In this document: one piece after another, positions 11,297-23,019 of the stretch
Layout of the letters: every line of letters begins with the position of its first letter
Numbering within the stretch: position 1 is the first letter of the stretch
From: Eublepharis macularius
Taxonomy: Eukaryota > Chordata > Lepidosauria > Squamata > Eublepharidae
DNA: 64,000 nt
NCBI RefSeq assembly: GCF_028583425.1
Contig: NC_072794.1
Span: 24,735,232-24,799,231 of the forward strand
Direction of reading: 5' to 3'
Made by a program: the position numbers and the translations under genes
The notes under the pieces: model-generated
The model's database searches: none
What the model was told of the DNA's origin: nothing
What the model saw: the letters and a program-made list of their open reading frames with translations, nothing else

Positions 11297-12081
11297 AGGT
11301 GTACACTCCCCGCAACCAAATCTGTGAAGTGGTCCTACGTTGTTTTCAACTGATGAATGCATTCGTGCCACTTCAAGGACCCTGATTCTGTAAATGCAAG
11401 AGTAAGGCTTCTCTCCCGTATGGATTCGCTGATGCCGATGGAGTGAGGTCAGCCACATGAAACTCCTTCCACACGCCCTGCAGTAGAAAGGGCACTCCCC
11501 AATGTGAATCTGTTGGTGCCTTTTTAGCCTGAGGAGCTGGACAAAGGCTTTTCCCACACTCTTGACATTCATAAGATTTATCCTGCCGATGAATCGTTTT
11601 ATGTTTAGACAGCAAGTTTGAGGTACGGAGCCTGTTGTGTTCTTGCGCCCTACCAAGACTGTGGAAACATTCTCCGCATTTCTTGCAATGTTAATGTGAA
11701 ATGACCCCAGATGCAGGTGACAAGTCCTCCATATTGGTAACGGTGATGTCTTCACAATCACCCAACCTTTCCAGAGCCCCTTTGGTGAACTCAGAGGAAC
11801 AGAGCTCCGAGTCTCCATCCTTGGACTGAAAAGCAAAGTTAGTGTTGAAAGGGATGAAGATACCCGCTGATTCAGTCCATTGGCTGTACATTCTGCCAGC
11901 TTCCTCTCCTTCACAGTGCCATTCTACAGGGAACTCCTGCCGTGTGGATGGCCCAGCCAGGCTGGAGGGTGGAGAACGGTCTGCCTCCACTTCTCCCTGG
12001 AGACCGGCTTTCTGACCCACCCGCTCAGAAACATAACTGGAGTCAGCCAAATGATCTTCTCTGGTGCCACATGCGTCACTG
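11297..12081 (-). pseudogene. Degenerate C2H2 zinc-finger gene remnant
   Basis: The minus strand encodes an N-terminal acidic region (about 12081-11694; SERVGQKAGLQGEVEADRS, then [20 protein letters not shown]) with no recognised KRAB or SCAN domain. This runs in the same frame through a TAA stop near 11693 into [19 protein letters not shown] and [10 protein letters not shown] frameshift then moves the frame to [23 protein letters not shown]...[17 protein letters not shown] second shift leads to [14 protein letters not shown] and a stop. The Cys/His spacing and the TGEKP linker identify C2H2 fingers of a DNA-binding transcription factor family. The stop and two frame changes make it a pseudogene unless they are sequence errors. 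ZNF648 lies 3' of CACNA1E in mammals, so a decayed ZNF648 is possible; I cannot confirm orthology. Confidence 0.75.
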
Positions 12082-12429
12082 TCAGACTTCTAGTCCCTTC
12101 CCACATCTATCCTGTGGCATCACATCTGATGAACTTTGGCAAACTTCGGTTCTCAAAACTGGCTTTTCTCATCTTGAACTCAAATCCCAGCCAACCCTGG
12201 AGAGAGAAAAAAAGGATACTGTTCAACCATCTAGTCTCACTTCCTTGCTCATCTTGGGTACCAAGTCCAAACTACACAGATGGAGCAATGAGAAGGTACG
12301 ATAGTTGGCATCAGTTTGAGATGCCAGTGTGCCTTAAGGAGATACATTTTAGAATTAACTAACATGCCATGCCAAATGTTTGATTTCAGCAATGTTTCAT
12401 CTCTGTATCTGGAATTATGCTTGTTTTCA

Positions 12430-12552
12430 CATTTCTGCGATCCATAGCCTATTGTATTGTCTGTAGACTATCCCGGCCATTGATTGTGTTTATTAACACT
12501 GTGTAATCGCCTTGAGTCTCGTTGAGAAAGTCGGACTGTAAATAAAAAAAAT
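12430..12552 (+). repeat. LINE 3' tail
   Basis: Ends CGCCTTGAGTCTCGTTGAG, then GGACTGTAAATAAAAAAA, the standard end of a reptile LINE of the CR1/L2 type. Confidence 0.6.
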
Positions 12553-12689
12553 CAGTAAATCTACCTCACAGGGTTGTTGTGAGGACAGAGGAAAGGTTGG
12601 GTAAGCGGGAATGATTGATGGTGTGTGGGTGGAGAGGACAGTGCTTTTAAATTTCTCAAGCCCCAGGCAGGGGGCACGCCATCAAGACA

Positions 12690-13640
12690 ACTTCCTAAAT
12701 AATTCCTCGGCATCACTCATCAATTCAACAGGAGGCTGCCCTGCCGAGGCCCGTCTGGCAATAAATTAGCCGCGCATACCTGCGGGCGCTTTTGCAAGGA
12801 GCGCTACCCCCGCGACACACACAATGAAGGGGAGAGGGAGCGAAATTTGCAGCTGTCTGAGCTAAGCAGCGTCGTTCATGTCCCCCTCCCCCCTCCTCCG
12901 CCCCCGGCATTTTCCCTGCAAAGCAACTGACAAGACGCCCCTCCCCTCCATGCCACCAGCGTGCAAAGGATACGCGCCTTGTGCCTGGCTATTGATGAAA
13001 GGAGCTGGGAGGTGGTTGCATTATTTACCAGCTGGTTCTGCTTTTGCAACTCCACGATCTCCCGGGGGGAGGCGCTCCCCTCGGCCGAGCACACGCCCTC
13101 CCCCGATCTCCCGCTGACAACTGGGACCAGCAAGTAAACGAATTATTCTTGGATTTGCACCCCTCGGCGAGCTAGGAACGGGGGCGGGGGGAGATTTGCA
13201 ACTCTCCCGCCTCTGCCCACCCCCTTCGATCTGATGGGCAAACCCACCGGCCAAGCCTGAGCTCCCCCCACGCCCAGCCCCCAGTGGGCCACTCTTCCTC
13301 CCCACAGCCTGCCCGCTCCTACCTTGACCGGGCAGCGGCTATGATTGACAGCTGCCCCTACAGGTTCCTTAAATTTGCACGATGTCACGTGTCATCTTTC
13401 AGCGCTGCGGAGCGTTTTCAGGACCGCGATTTAGTTGCGGAGGGGTTTTTTGGGGGCAGGAAGCAGGGCTGAAAGATTTCCTTCCCGTGGCCCTGGAGGA
13501 CCTGAAGCCTTACCTTGCTGCAGGGTACCGTGCCTTCTCCCATTGCTATGGAGACGGTTTCCGAGCAGCCGAACTTTTGCCAGGGAAATGTCTCTTGCGG
13601 CACTGTACACTTCCTTGCACACGCTGAGTCCAGTTGCTCG
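12690..13640. promoter_or_regulatory. CpG-island-like GC-rich segment
   Basis: This block is rich in G+C and CpG compared with its A/T-rich surroundings, with several C-runs and G-runs, GGGGCGGGG boxes and a TGATTGACAGC motif near 13342. It holds no convincing coding region; the several open frames across it overlap on both strands, as expected of GC-rich DNA with few stops. It lies 0.6-1.6 kb upstream of the zinc-finger remnant on the minus strand and so could be that gene's promoter, or that of a noncoding transcript. Confidence 0.5.
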
Positions 13641-13799
13641 GTCTTACAAGAGACCAGCAGCCCCGAGCCCAGAAGATGAAGCTACCTTTCAAACTGAACA
13701 TTGCCTACCGATCCTGTGATGCGATTCGCAACCCAGGGAAGTTTGGATTTAGAAGCAAATGAGGTCCCCAACCCCAAAAGCGATTCTTCCATGTGTGTG

Positions 13800-13935
13800 T
13801 GTATTAAGTCCTGGCAAATCACCTCTGACCCACGGTGACCCTATGAATGAAAGACCTCCCAAATGCCCTATTGTTAATGGACTTGCTCAGATCCTTCCAT
13901 AAATCTCTCAGAATCTTGTCTAGTTTGCTCCGTAG
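13800..13935 (+). repeat. LINE-derived fragment
   Basis: CCACGGTGACCCTATGAATG, then GACCTCCCAAATGCCC and TTGCTCAGATCCTTCC match a widespread squamate LINE piece. The exact family is not certain. Confidence 0.45.
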
Positions 13936-14124
13936 AGAGGGGGTGCAGGCAGGGAATCTGTTATTGCAGGCACAAAGGTGGCCGAAGCCAGAGAATGACG
14001 AATATGCCCCTCAGGGCTAGTAGTATCACATGCTGCTAGTAGTATCACATGCTAGTAGTTTTACACACTACATGGAGTTAGAGGAGGGAGCTCGGCAGGG
14101 ACGGATTGCTATAGAAGCTGCTAT

Positions 14125-14315
14125 TTTCTCCAGGGAAACCTGATCTCTGTAGTTTGGGGTCAATTGTAATTCTGAGAGAATGTCAGGCCCCTCCTGGAGG
14201 TTGGCAACCCTAGCATTTACAATACAAACAATACAATACAAACCTAAACTCTTTGAAATCTGTTGACTTCCGTGGGCTTAAAAGGATGTAACTCTGTTTA
14301 GTATTGTACCACTAG
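14125..14315 (+). repeat. GGTTGGCAACCCTA repeat followed by a MITE piece
   Basis: 14125-14215 ends in CTGGAGGTTGGCAACCCTA. 14240-14315 resembles half of the AGCAGAGTTA palindromic family. Confidence 0.5.
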
Positions 14316-14487
14316 AGTGAAGTAATGAAGTGGGCTACTCGGGTGCAAGAGAAACACTTGGAGGGGCAACATGGAGGGCAAAAAGCCACATGGGGAGAAG
14401 ATGCTTAAGCAGCATCTTCCGCATCCGCTACTCAGCTCTAAATCCCCCTTTCCAAAGGTAGGAGTCCACTATACATACGATATTTGC

Positions 14488-14645
14488 ATATGGGCTGCTT
14501 CCACACATGTTGGATAATGCACTTTCAATGCTCTTTAGTGATCCTTCGGAACTGGATTTTCATGTGTGAAACAAAAGATCCACTTCCAAAGGATCGCTTA
14601 AGTGCATTGAAAGTGCATTATCCAACATGTGTGTATATGAAATCG
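14488..14645. repeat. Palindromic element
   Basis: Left arm CACATGTTGGATAATGCACT to CTTCGGAACTGGATTTT and right arm its inverted copy (AAGTGCATTATCCAACATGTG near 14610-14630). The arms are about 60-70 bp. Confidence 0.7.
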
Positions 14646-14878
14646 TTAAAGTAGGAAGGCAGAAGTTTTAATAGACATAAAAGACATTTAAAGTCTCGCC
14701 CCTGGGCCTACAGTAGCGCTCCTGAGCTCCTCTCTGCTAGTTGAACTTCAACCAGGCACAGCCTGCAAGTTCCCAATCTTTCGTCTGAAACAGTGAGGAC
14801 TAGAAACTTATTTTGGAAAGCAAAAGAAATGCAACTCGATTGATGCTCGAGACAAGAATCAAGGTTGCATCCTTATTT

Positions 14879-15050
14879 GTATAAGTGCTGTCAAGTCACA
14901 GTTGACTTATGGCAGCCCCAGCAAGGCATTTTCAAGTCAAGTGAGAAGCAGAGGTGGTGTGCAGTGTATTCCTCCTTGGTGGTCAACTATTCAAGTGCTG
15001 ACCCTGCTTAACTTTGAGATCTAATAAGATCGAGCTATACAATGCTGCCT
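14879..15050 (-). repeat. 5S-rRNA-derived SINE, diverged
   Basis: On the minus strand it reads GATCTTATTAGATCTCAAAG then TTAAGCAGGGTCAGCACTTG, resembling the 5S rRNA core, followed by a body ending CAACTGTGACTTGACAGC. It belongs to the same family as 37010-37190. Confidence 0.75.
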
Positions 15051-15138
15051 TCCCTCCCTTCATCCTTGTATAGCGAACCCTTAACATATACTCCACCCAA
15101 GAGGGATGAAATACAGACAATAAAGCAGGAGTGCAAAG

Positions 15139-15349
15139 CAGCATGGTGTAGCGGTTAGAGCAATGAACTAGGATCTGGGAGACTCAGGTTTGAATCCACA
15201 CTGTGCCATGGAAGCTTGGTAGGTGACCTTGGGCCATTCAGACAATCTGAGCCTAACCCAACTCACAGGTCTATTGTGAAGATAAAATGGAGGAGAACGA
15301 CATCAGTTGCTTTGGGCCCCCACGGGGGAGAAATGAAATAAATAAATAA
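15139..15349 (+). repeat. tRNA-derived SINE, second subfamily
   Basis: Head GCATGGTGTAGCGGTTAGAG and B-box-like GGTTTGAATCCACACTG, then GGTGACCTTGGGCCA. The tail is ATGAAATAAATAAATAAA. A related copy is at 39001-39235. Confidence 0.8.
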
Positions 15350-16465
15350 AATGTGCAAGCACATATAATGATGACAGAGGTCAGCCAAGGTGTTGCTGCT
15401 GTGGACATTGAAGACCACAGGTGTGTTGTTGCTGTCGGAATATCCGAATGCAGGTAAGAGAAGAACTAGAAGGAGGACAGGGTGGTGTAGCTCCCAGTGA
15501 TTTCAGAGCAGAATTTCTTAGGAAGTTGTGCCCAATGGCAATGTGTCTCTCTCCCAATCTGTGTCTGTTCCATAAAGCCCAAAATCGCCATCCAAGGAGC
15601 TGTGTTGCAGGCCCACCTATGGGCAGAAAGCCCATTCCTGCTGCACAGCAACCAAACTTAGCCAGTACACACCTAATGACCGTACTTGTCTGCACTTTAC
15701 ATCCAGTGTAGGAGCTGGGGAATAACTAACTGCTGTCAATAGCTGAATATCCAATAGCTTGTTAAAGCAGCGTCACTTACTGCTAAACACATGATAGCTG
15801 AGCCAGCACACTTTTAAATATTATACTGATGCTTGAAAGGGAAGGGATTGTGTTTTTTTACTAATTGGCTATTAGTCTGTATTTCGATTGTTACTGTGAA
15901 TGTTTGCATGGATGTTACATGGATCTTCCTAGAGTAATTGGAGGGCCTGAAGTAGCATGGAACTTGCCTCTGGAGCTTGTCTATAAATGCATATATTAAT
16001 ATCTTAGCAACTACATGAAACTCTTGGAAAAGAAGACAGACAATGCACTCACCAAAGCAGAGCTGAGCTGTAGGTCCATTTGACTCCAAGTGACAGGCTT
16101 GATCAGAGTCAGAAGAGGCCCTAATCAGGCACAACAGGCCTGAACTGTTCCATGTTAATGATTGTTCTGTATGCCTTGTTATTCAAGTTTTATGTCTGAA
16201 AAAGAAAGGTTTGAAATTTGCTTATTGTTATTTTCATTCATATGAGTATCACAAGGTGGGATCACACTGTCCAAAGGTGTGAACTCCCTCAGTTCTTTAG
16301 GTTTGAATTAAGTAGAAGTTACACCTTCTGTGTTCTTTCCAATCGCTTCCTACTCTTATGAAGTGAAGAAACTTCAGGAGTGGCTCAATGTTTTGAGGAA
16401 GAGATGCTTTGGGGGAGAAGCAAACGGCACCAGGAAACCCTTCAGACACGCTAGGGCACAGGTTC
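15350..16465. other. Unique DNA, nothing recognised
   Basis: Open frames on both strands at 15380-15711 overlap and show no family signature. No gene supported. Confidence 0.4.
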
Positions 16466-16469
16466 CCAA

Positions 16470-16640
16470 CTAGTAGTGGGCACAAACCGAAGTTTGTCAC
16501 GAACTGGGCTGGTTCGTGGTTTGCAAACGGGCAGTTTGTGGGAGCTCATTTCTCACGAACCATGGCAAATTTTAGCCTGGTTCGTTTGGTTCTTATTTTG
16601 GTTCATCACTGCAGACAGCCTGGCACCGATCAATCAGTTT
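16470..16640. repeat. GGGCACAAACCGAA-type DNA element fragment
   Basis: Contains GGCACAAACCGAAGTTTG, CACGAACTGGGCTGGTTCG and GGTTCGTTTGG. It resembles the ends of the element at 21649-22421 (GGACACGAACGG ... GGGCTGTTCGTGG). Confidence 0.5.
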
Positions 16641-17144
16641 CCTAGGCAATGAGGGGGGATGGGCTCTCTGCATCCCATGAGAAGCTTAGTGGGCACCAGG
16701 GTAGGTACTGGCGGGTGCCATGGTGCCCACAGGCACCAATTTAGGGAACCCTGCTTTTACAAGAGTCCTGAGAGAAAACCCATTACTACACATGGTGTGC
16801 TTAAAGAATTTCTTTACCCCAGTCTTTTACTTTCTTCTCTTCTCTGACCCTTCCCGGTCTGGTAGTTGACATTATACTGAGACCACTTAGTGCAATATTT
16901 TCTATAGTTTCTCATCTGCCAATTCACAAGGATGATTCTCTCATTCTCCTCCACCTACCACCAGCTCCTCCTCCTTGTTAGTTCTTTTCATTTGGTCAGC
17001 TTTAACGCTCCTCTCCACTTTGGGCTTCACTCTTCTCTCTCCTCAGATTCTTCTTTTTGCTCAAAGCCATTTGTGTCCTGCCCATATCCAGCACATTCCA
17101 GCTCTAGAATATCATTATTTTGATATACTATTGTCTATACCAAG
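16641..17144. other. Mostly unique DNA
   Basis: A short piece with GGTGCCCACAGGCACCAATT near 16720 resembles the repeat at 61155-61620. Otherwise nothing recognised. Confidence 0.35.
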
Positions 17145-17410
17145 GAGAGCCAGTTTGGTATAGTGGTTAAGAGCGTGGGACTCTAATCTGGAGAACCGGG
17201 TTTGATTCCCCACTCCTCCACTTGAAGCCAGCTGGGTGACCTTGGATTAGTCACAGCTCTCTGGAGCTCTCTCAGCCCCACCCACCTCACAGGGTGTTTT
17301 GTTGTGGGGATAATAATAACACTTTGTAAACCGCTCTGAGTGGGTGTTAAGTCATCCTGAAGGGCGGTATATAAATCGACTGTTGTTGTTGTTTTGTTGT
17401 TGTTGTTGTT
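17145..17410 (+). repeat. tRNA-derived SINE, near full length
   Basis: Best plus-strand copy of the main family: GAGAGCCAGTTTGGTATAG head, GGTTTGATTCCCCACTCC B-box region, GGTGACCTTGGATTAGTC, CTCTCTCAGCCCCACCCACC, a tail ending AAGGGCGGTATATAAATC, then (GTT)n. Confidence 0.9.
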
Positions 17411-17689
17411 CTTTTCTAGCTTCCTCACAGGTCTCCAGCCCCTTCCCTTGCAAAGAGAGAGGGAAAAGGCATATCTCAGCAAGGGAAATGTCAAAGACTT
17501 ACTTTTTTAAAAAACGAAAGAAGAAAATTCAAAGAACCTGCTACACCTATCATTACAAAGGTATATCAAAATAATGATATTCTAGTGCCAATTTTTTAAA
17601 AATTGCAAAATCCTAGGTGGCTCAGGGAAGAAGCGGTGCCAGAAAAAGCAGCAGGGTTTGAAAGGGACATAGCATTCCACATACAGTTC

Positions 17690-17908
17690 ATAACAACAAC
17701 AACATTTAAGTTATATACTGCCCTTCAGGACAACTTAATGCCCTCTCAGAGCGGTTTACAAAGTGTGTTGTTATTCTCCCCACAACAATCACCCTGTGAG
17801 GTGGGTGGGGCTGAGAGAGCTGCGACTGACCCAAGGTCACCCAGCTGGCTTTAAGTGGAGGGGTGGGGGAATCAAACCCGGTTCTCTTGACCACTACACC
17901 AAACTGGA
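17690..17908 (-). repeat. tRNA-derived SINE
   Basis: Minus-strand copy of the same family as 17145-17410, with (GTT)n read as AACAACAACAAC at its end. Confidence 0.88.
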
Positions 17909-18169
17909 TGTGAATGGTATTTGAAGCCACCATCCCCACGTAGCTTCACACAGAGTCAGGGCGGCAACCGATAAAAACTGGGTTAAAATGAAAATGTGAA
18001 AGGTTTCATCTTTCCGTTGACATCTCTCCAGACTAGTTATTGGTCCCTTTCCCTTTGTTCTCTCTGGCTTTCCTCTCAACTGTTTGCTGCTCTTGGCTTA
18101 TGGTATTCGCCATGAACCTGCTGCCGTTCAGCTCAGTCATTTTGCTCCCTCCTTCTCTCCTTCCAGGCT

Positions 18170-18560
18170 TGCTAATATTTCCAGTTGCCTCACGGCTATT
18201 TTAGTCTGGACGTTGGATCATTATCTCAATCAATACCCAGAAGACAGAATTTATTGAGTTCCCCCTATACCCTTCCTTTTCGTCCCTCTTAATTGGTAAT
18301 ATCACTCTTCTGAACAAGTTAAAAGCTTGGGCATTATTTGTGATGCTCCTCTTTTCTTCGTTGTTCACATTACCACTCTGGTTAAGGTTGTTGGTTTTTC
18401 CTCTATAATATTATTCAAATTTATTCTTTCTTGCCAAGCAATTCTGCTAAAACCCTTATTAATACTCTCATTCTCCCTCATGTTGATTATTGTTAACATT
18501 TTGTTTATCCGCTCTTCCGTCTCTCAATTTAAGTTTGTGACCAACTTTTATTTTTATTTT
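18170..18560 (+). repeat. Degenerate L2/CR1-like LINE fragment
   Basis: Pieces in shifting plus-strand frames (LVWTLDHYLNQYPEDRIY; SEQVKSLGIICDAPLFF) resemble the reverse transcriptase region of L2-type elements that precedes the C-terminus. Several stops and frameshifts show it is dead. Confidence 0.5.
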
Positions 18561-19022
18561 TAAACTTTGTGTTTTGTTCTTGTTCCTTTTCTGTATGTTT
18601 TTCTTCACTTGCTTCCTCTATTTTTTTGTATGAAGCGAAACATCTTTTTTTAAGACTTACCCTTTTTATCTGGTTCCATTCCTTTCTTTGTCTTCTTTTC
18701 CAGTTCTTCCACTCACCAAAGACCAACCTTCTTACTAAACCCCAGGAGTGGATTGGGACACTAGAACTGCCCCAGAGCCATGTGAGTCAATTGGCCTTTT
18801 CAGTGCTAAGAGATCTGCTTTGTTTAGATCACAACTGTTCAGGCCACAACTGATAAAGGGGATTGGCGTAGGGCGAACGTACACCCATTATCATCTATCA
18901 CCACAATCTAAGTATAACCTTGGACAACATTTTTCAATTCAAGTAACTCCTCAAGAAAGAGAATGTAAATAATCTCACCCATAAAATTGTATCTACAGCC
19001 TCAATAACCAAATGGATTATAG

Positions 19023-19219
19023 TAAAAAGTCCAGTAGCACCTTTCAGACTACCTAACTTTATTGAGGCATAAGCTTTCGAGAACCACAGCTCTCCTCGTC
19101 AGATGCATCAAGAGAGCTGTGGTTCTTGAAAGCTTATACCTCAATAAAGTTGGTTAGTCTTAAAGGTGCTAATGAACTTTTTACTGTTTTGCAATTACAA
19201 ACTAACATGGGTAACTCCT
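19023..19219. repeat. Palindromic MITE-like element (AAGCTTTCG family)
   Basis: AAAAGTCCAGTAGCACC ... AAGCTTTCGAGAACCACAG forms the left arm and the inverted copy (CTGTGGTTCTTGAAAGCTTA ... AAGGTGCTAATGAACTTTT) the right arm, about 75 bp each. The centre is CTCGTCAGATGCATC. It ends ACAAACTAACATGGGTAAC. Confidence 0.8.
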
Positions 19220-19884
19220 CTGGATCAAATGATTTATATCTTCTTTATGCTTCAGAGAAGAGTCTTGTACTCTTGGGCTGTTCTTTAATCCTACTTTGTC
19301 ACCCCATCCGAATCAGTTGAAATTCCACAGCTGTTCACAGACATATCTACAAACCACAGCCAATGAGGATTTTTCTGTTGCGTGGTGAGCTCTGTTCCCA
19401 CCCCATCTTCATACCTGTTACTTACAACCCACAAAACCCCCTCAACATTCAGAGCTGTCCTCTTTGCTCTTTCAGCCATGTTTCCAACTGGCTGTGATTT
19501 TTTAAACTGCCTTACATAGTTTAGTTTCTCAGACTTTGTATGTTTAATTAATAGGGTTTTAAAGCACTTTTTAAACTCCTGAAGACTACTCTGAGAAGGG
19601 GAGGGGGTGGGGGAGGAGTGACTTTGTAATCGACACGAGGGACGTTCTATTGGTGCTGCTGGGGGGGGGGACAGGTTTGCATTGAGCCTCGGCCCATGGT
19701 CAAAGATTGTACATGAGCCCGAAACAGAGTGACTGAGATAAAATTATGTACTTCTGCCACATCTTCAGTGTATTATTCCTTACTGATGCATGATTTGTAA
19801 TTTTATTGTATTGTTTGGCTCAGTACTTCAGGTCGAGGGAGCTTATTTGTTAATAAATGAAAAGTATTTTTCATTGGTTAATAA

Positions 19885-20320
19885 ATGAAAGTATTGTTCC
19901 CTAAATTGATTCATTTGAAACGTGGTGCTGGAGGAGAGCTTTGCGGTTGCCATGGACAGCCAGAAAGACAAATAAGTGGGGTTCTAGATCATATCAAGTC
20001 TGCGTTCTCCCTAGAAGCTAAGATGACAAAACTGCGGCTATCATACTTCGGCCGTATCATGAGAAGACAAGACTCTCTGGACAAGTCAATAAGGCTAAGA
20101 AAAGTGGAAGGCGGTAGGAAAAGAGGAAAACCCTAAGCGAGATGGCTGGACTCAATAAAAGAAGCCACGTCCTCCAGTTTTTAGGATCTGAGCAAGTCTG
20201 TTAATGAAAAGATGTTTGGGAAGTCTTTCATTCTTAAGGTCACCAAAGGTCTGAGGCGACTTGATGGCGCGCGCGAGCATGCACGCACACACAGACACAC
20301 ACAGAGAGACACACTGTTTT
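19885..20320 (+). mobile_element. BovB/RTE-type LINE 3' fragment
   Basis: The plus frame encodes LRLSYFGRIMRRQDSLDKSI and RLRKVEGGRKRGKP, then after a stop WLDSIKEAT, similar to the C-terminal end of BovB (RTE clade) ORF2. The 3' end GGCGACTTGATGGCGCGC is followed by CA-rich simple repeat, as is usual for squamate BovB tails. Stops show it is inactive. Confidence 0.7.
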
Positions 20321-21633
20321 GAAAATACAACTTTGACTTGTGTCATTTACTGGACAGCTTTGTGACTACCAGAGACCCCAAGACCCAACAGCCGGTGTTT
20401 TTCTACAGCCAGGAACTGGGCAGAAATATAACTTCTCTGTGGAACCTTAATTGTTCACCAGGTGGCGCTATTCCCCAATTCATGCATCTCCTTTTCTCAG
20501 GCTCTGTTGTACTCGCTGTCAGTGGCTTCCTTTATTTTGATTGCACGGGCTAAGCCTTGCCATTGAAATGCATAAACATTCTCTCTCCCTCTCTGTGCAA
20601 GAGCATAAGAGAGAAATACTGTTTGTCATAGAGAACAGCTTTCTTGTTTATAATTCTGTTCCTCTTCCCATCCAATTAGGCACCACATTTGCACCAATTT
20701 ATTTGCAAAAAAAGCCCCCAAAGCCTCAAATAATAATTAAATAGATTCAATTGCTCATGTATTATTTGGAAACTATGGAACAAATCTCAAACTCGTTATT
20801 GGCACAGAGGAAGGCAAAAGGCTTGAATGCTGGCACAGCTCCATCTGCAGCTCCAAATCAGGAGCTTTCAAGAGTGCTGCAAGTGTCTAGCAGTAATAGA
20901 GAGGCAGTGTTTGTTAGTGGTTATAGCTGGTATAGGATGTCAGAAGCGGCCCTCATGCTGACTAGCATGGCAACATGCCAGCCTTCACTAGCCGTTCCTT
21001 TGCAGAGTCAAGCAAGGTTGCCTGGTCACAAATGCCAAGGCAGATGGTGAATATGAATCTCCCTTTCCCCCACTCCACATTCACCCACTCACCCACCCAC
21101 ACACTATGTGTGCCTTTAACAGTGTCCTTACATTTATTTCAGTAGACAAACCTTTTCCTAGCATGCTGAAATTGATGGTGCCCTCAGATAAAATTGTCTT
21201 AAAGGCTAAAGCCACCTACTCCCCTCCCCGCCAAAGGTCAGCCTCTGTTCTTAGGGCTGCAACGTGATACACGTTGGGACGGCTGCAAGCCCAAATAAAT
21301 GCAGCGAGACTTAAGTCTGGTCTAGAGACATGTAGCCGAATGCGGTGGCAATGAGCTGGCAGAGCGCAGAGGCAGGGAAATGGTCTGTACCACTACAGAC
21401 TGCAGGGGAGGGACTGCATTTTTCAAAATTCCCCTACATTAATTGTACCCTCTTGAGAAACTTAGCACAATATACAAAGAGATAGCACACCAGAATGGAA
21501 AGTCCTTGCCTGTATTTGTTTATTTGCAGGGAGATTTTACATGGAAAAAGTGGTTTGAAGTGGTACAGCCCGTTCTGCCACCTCATAATAACATCTCATT
21601 CTGCTGCATGTCTGGACTAGACCCAATTTGGTA
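20321..21633. other. Unique DNA, nothing recognised
   Basis: No gene supported. Confidence 0.35.
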
Positions 21634-22672
21634 GCCAGTTTGGTGTAGACATGGACACGAACGGAACCCCTCCCCCGAACACCCTGTTCTTCATTTGTTG
21701 CCATCCATGAACAATGAACAACGAACGTGGACAAACATCAACTGTTTCCGGACATGTTCGTTGTTCGTTGTTAGTGGGGGCCAGAACCACCCCCACCCCA
21801 AACCCCCCTCACTTAGCTCCCCCTCCCCTCAAACCCACTTACCTGACCCTTTAAAGATCCCTTTAAACTATCAGCTGGCAGGTGGCAGGGGGGGATTCCC
21901 CCCTGCCACCTGCCAGCTGATAGTTTAAAGGGCCCTGTGCTGGCAAAAACAGCAGTGTCTGCTGGAAGCTAGTTTGATGGGTTACAAACTGACCTTCCCA
22001 ATGTGCAATACCCACCAAGTTTGCAGGAGACATAGTCCTCACTGTCCTCTGAAGACCCACCAAGTTTCAGAGAGCTTGCACCCTGGGAAAGGCATGATCC
22101 ACAGGTCTCCTCGTTGGCTGTCATTTTCTCTTCACAGTGGCAAAAACGGGACTCTCTGCTGGAAGTACTTTGAAGGGTTAAAGCCAGAGGGAAAGCCAGA
22201 AGGAGTTCAGAGAGAGTTCAGTCCCTGCCTCTGGTTGCTAATGGGATTGATTGCAGGTACCAGACTGTCTGGCTTGACGAAGGCTGCTGAAGGCAACGCT
22301 GGAGGCTTGCAATGACCACCTGTTCAGTTAGGATGGGGCCTCACGAACAGCTTGTTCACGAACAGCAGATTGGGCTGTTCGTGGGTTTTTTCTGTTTGTA
22401 ATGCTGTTCTTGCCCATGTCTAGTTTGGTGTAGTGGTTAAGAGCATGGGACTCTAATCTGGAGAACAGAGTTTGATTCCCCACTCCTCCACTTAAAGCCA
22501 GCTGGGTGACATTGGGCCAATCATAGCTCTTCCAGAGCTCTCTCAGCCCCACCCACCTCACTGGGTGATTGTTGTGGAGATAATAATAACATACTTTGTA
22601 AACCACTCTGAGTGGGCATTAAGTTGTCCTGAAGGGCGGTATATAAATTGAATGTTTTTATTATTTTTATTT
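21634..22672 (+). repeat. tRNA-derived SINE split by a DNA element
   Basis: The SINE head AGCCAGTTTGGTGTAG (21633-21648) and the rest of the SINE (from 22422, TGGTTAAGAG onward) are parted by the element at 21649-22421. Twelve bases of the head are duplicated. Confidence 0.8.
21649..22421. mobile_element. Nonautonomous DNA element inserted in a SINE
   Basis: 773 bp flanked by the direct repeat AGTTTGGTGTAG (21637-21648 and 22422-22433). The ends are inverted if two flank bases are counted: AGACATGG against CCATGTCT. An internal hairpin with arms of about 30 bp (CTATCAGCTGGCAGGTGGCA) lies at 21863-21928. No transposase frame was recognised. The duplication of 10-12 bp is longer than the 8 bp of hAT, so the superfamily is open. 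Confidence 0.75.
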
Positions 22673-23019
22673 ATCATGAGACCTTGTCTACAAATGCAGC
22701 CAAATGAGGTGAGGCAATTCTGAGTGGCAAGGAATGTACTGTACCTCTCCAAATCACATGTGAGAAAACTCACATTTTAAATGCTTGTCATGTAAAACTT
22801 GTCTGCAAATTTAAAAAAACAGAAAGATTCTAGCAAGACTTTCATATGCTGTGCTTGTTCTTCTACTTACAAGAGAATATAGGGGAATGTTGTAAAACAT
22901 AATACCTCCCTTTGCAGCCTAGAACGAAGCAGTCCATTCTATCATCTCAGCCCTCTGTTACCTTATCAGGCCTTTCTTCTGAGTAAAACTGGGCAACCCA
23001 TTTGCAGTGTGAAAACCCA

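Noticed and set aside
12876..13719. Several frames of 60-94 codons in the CpG-rich block
   Set aside because: Frames overlap on both strands and show no domain or conserved motif; expected from high GC content.
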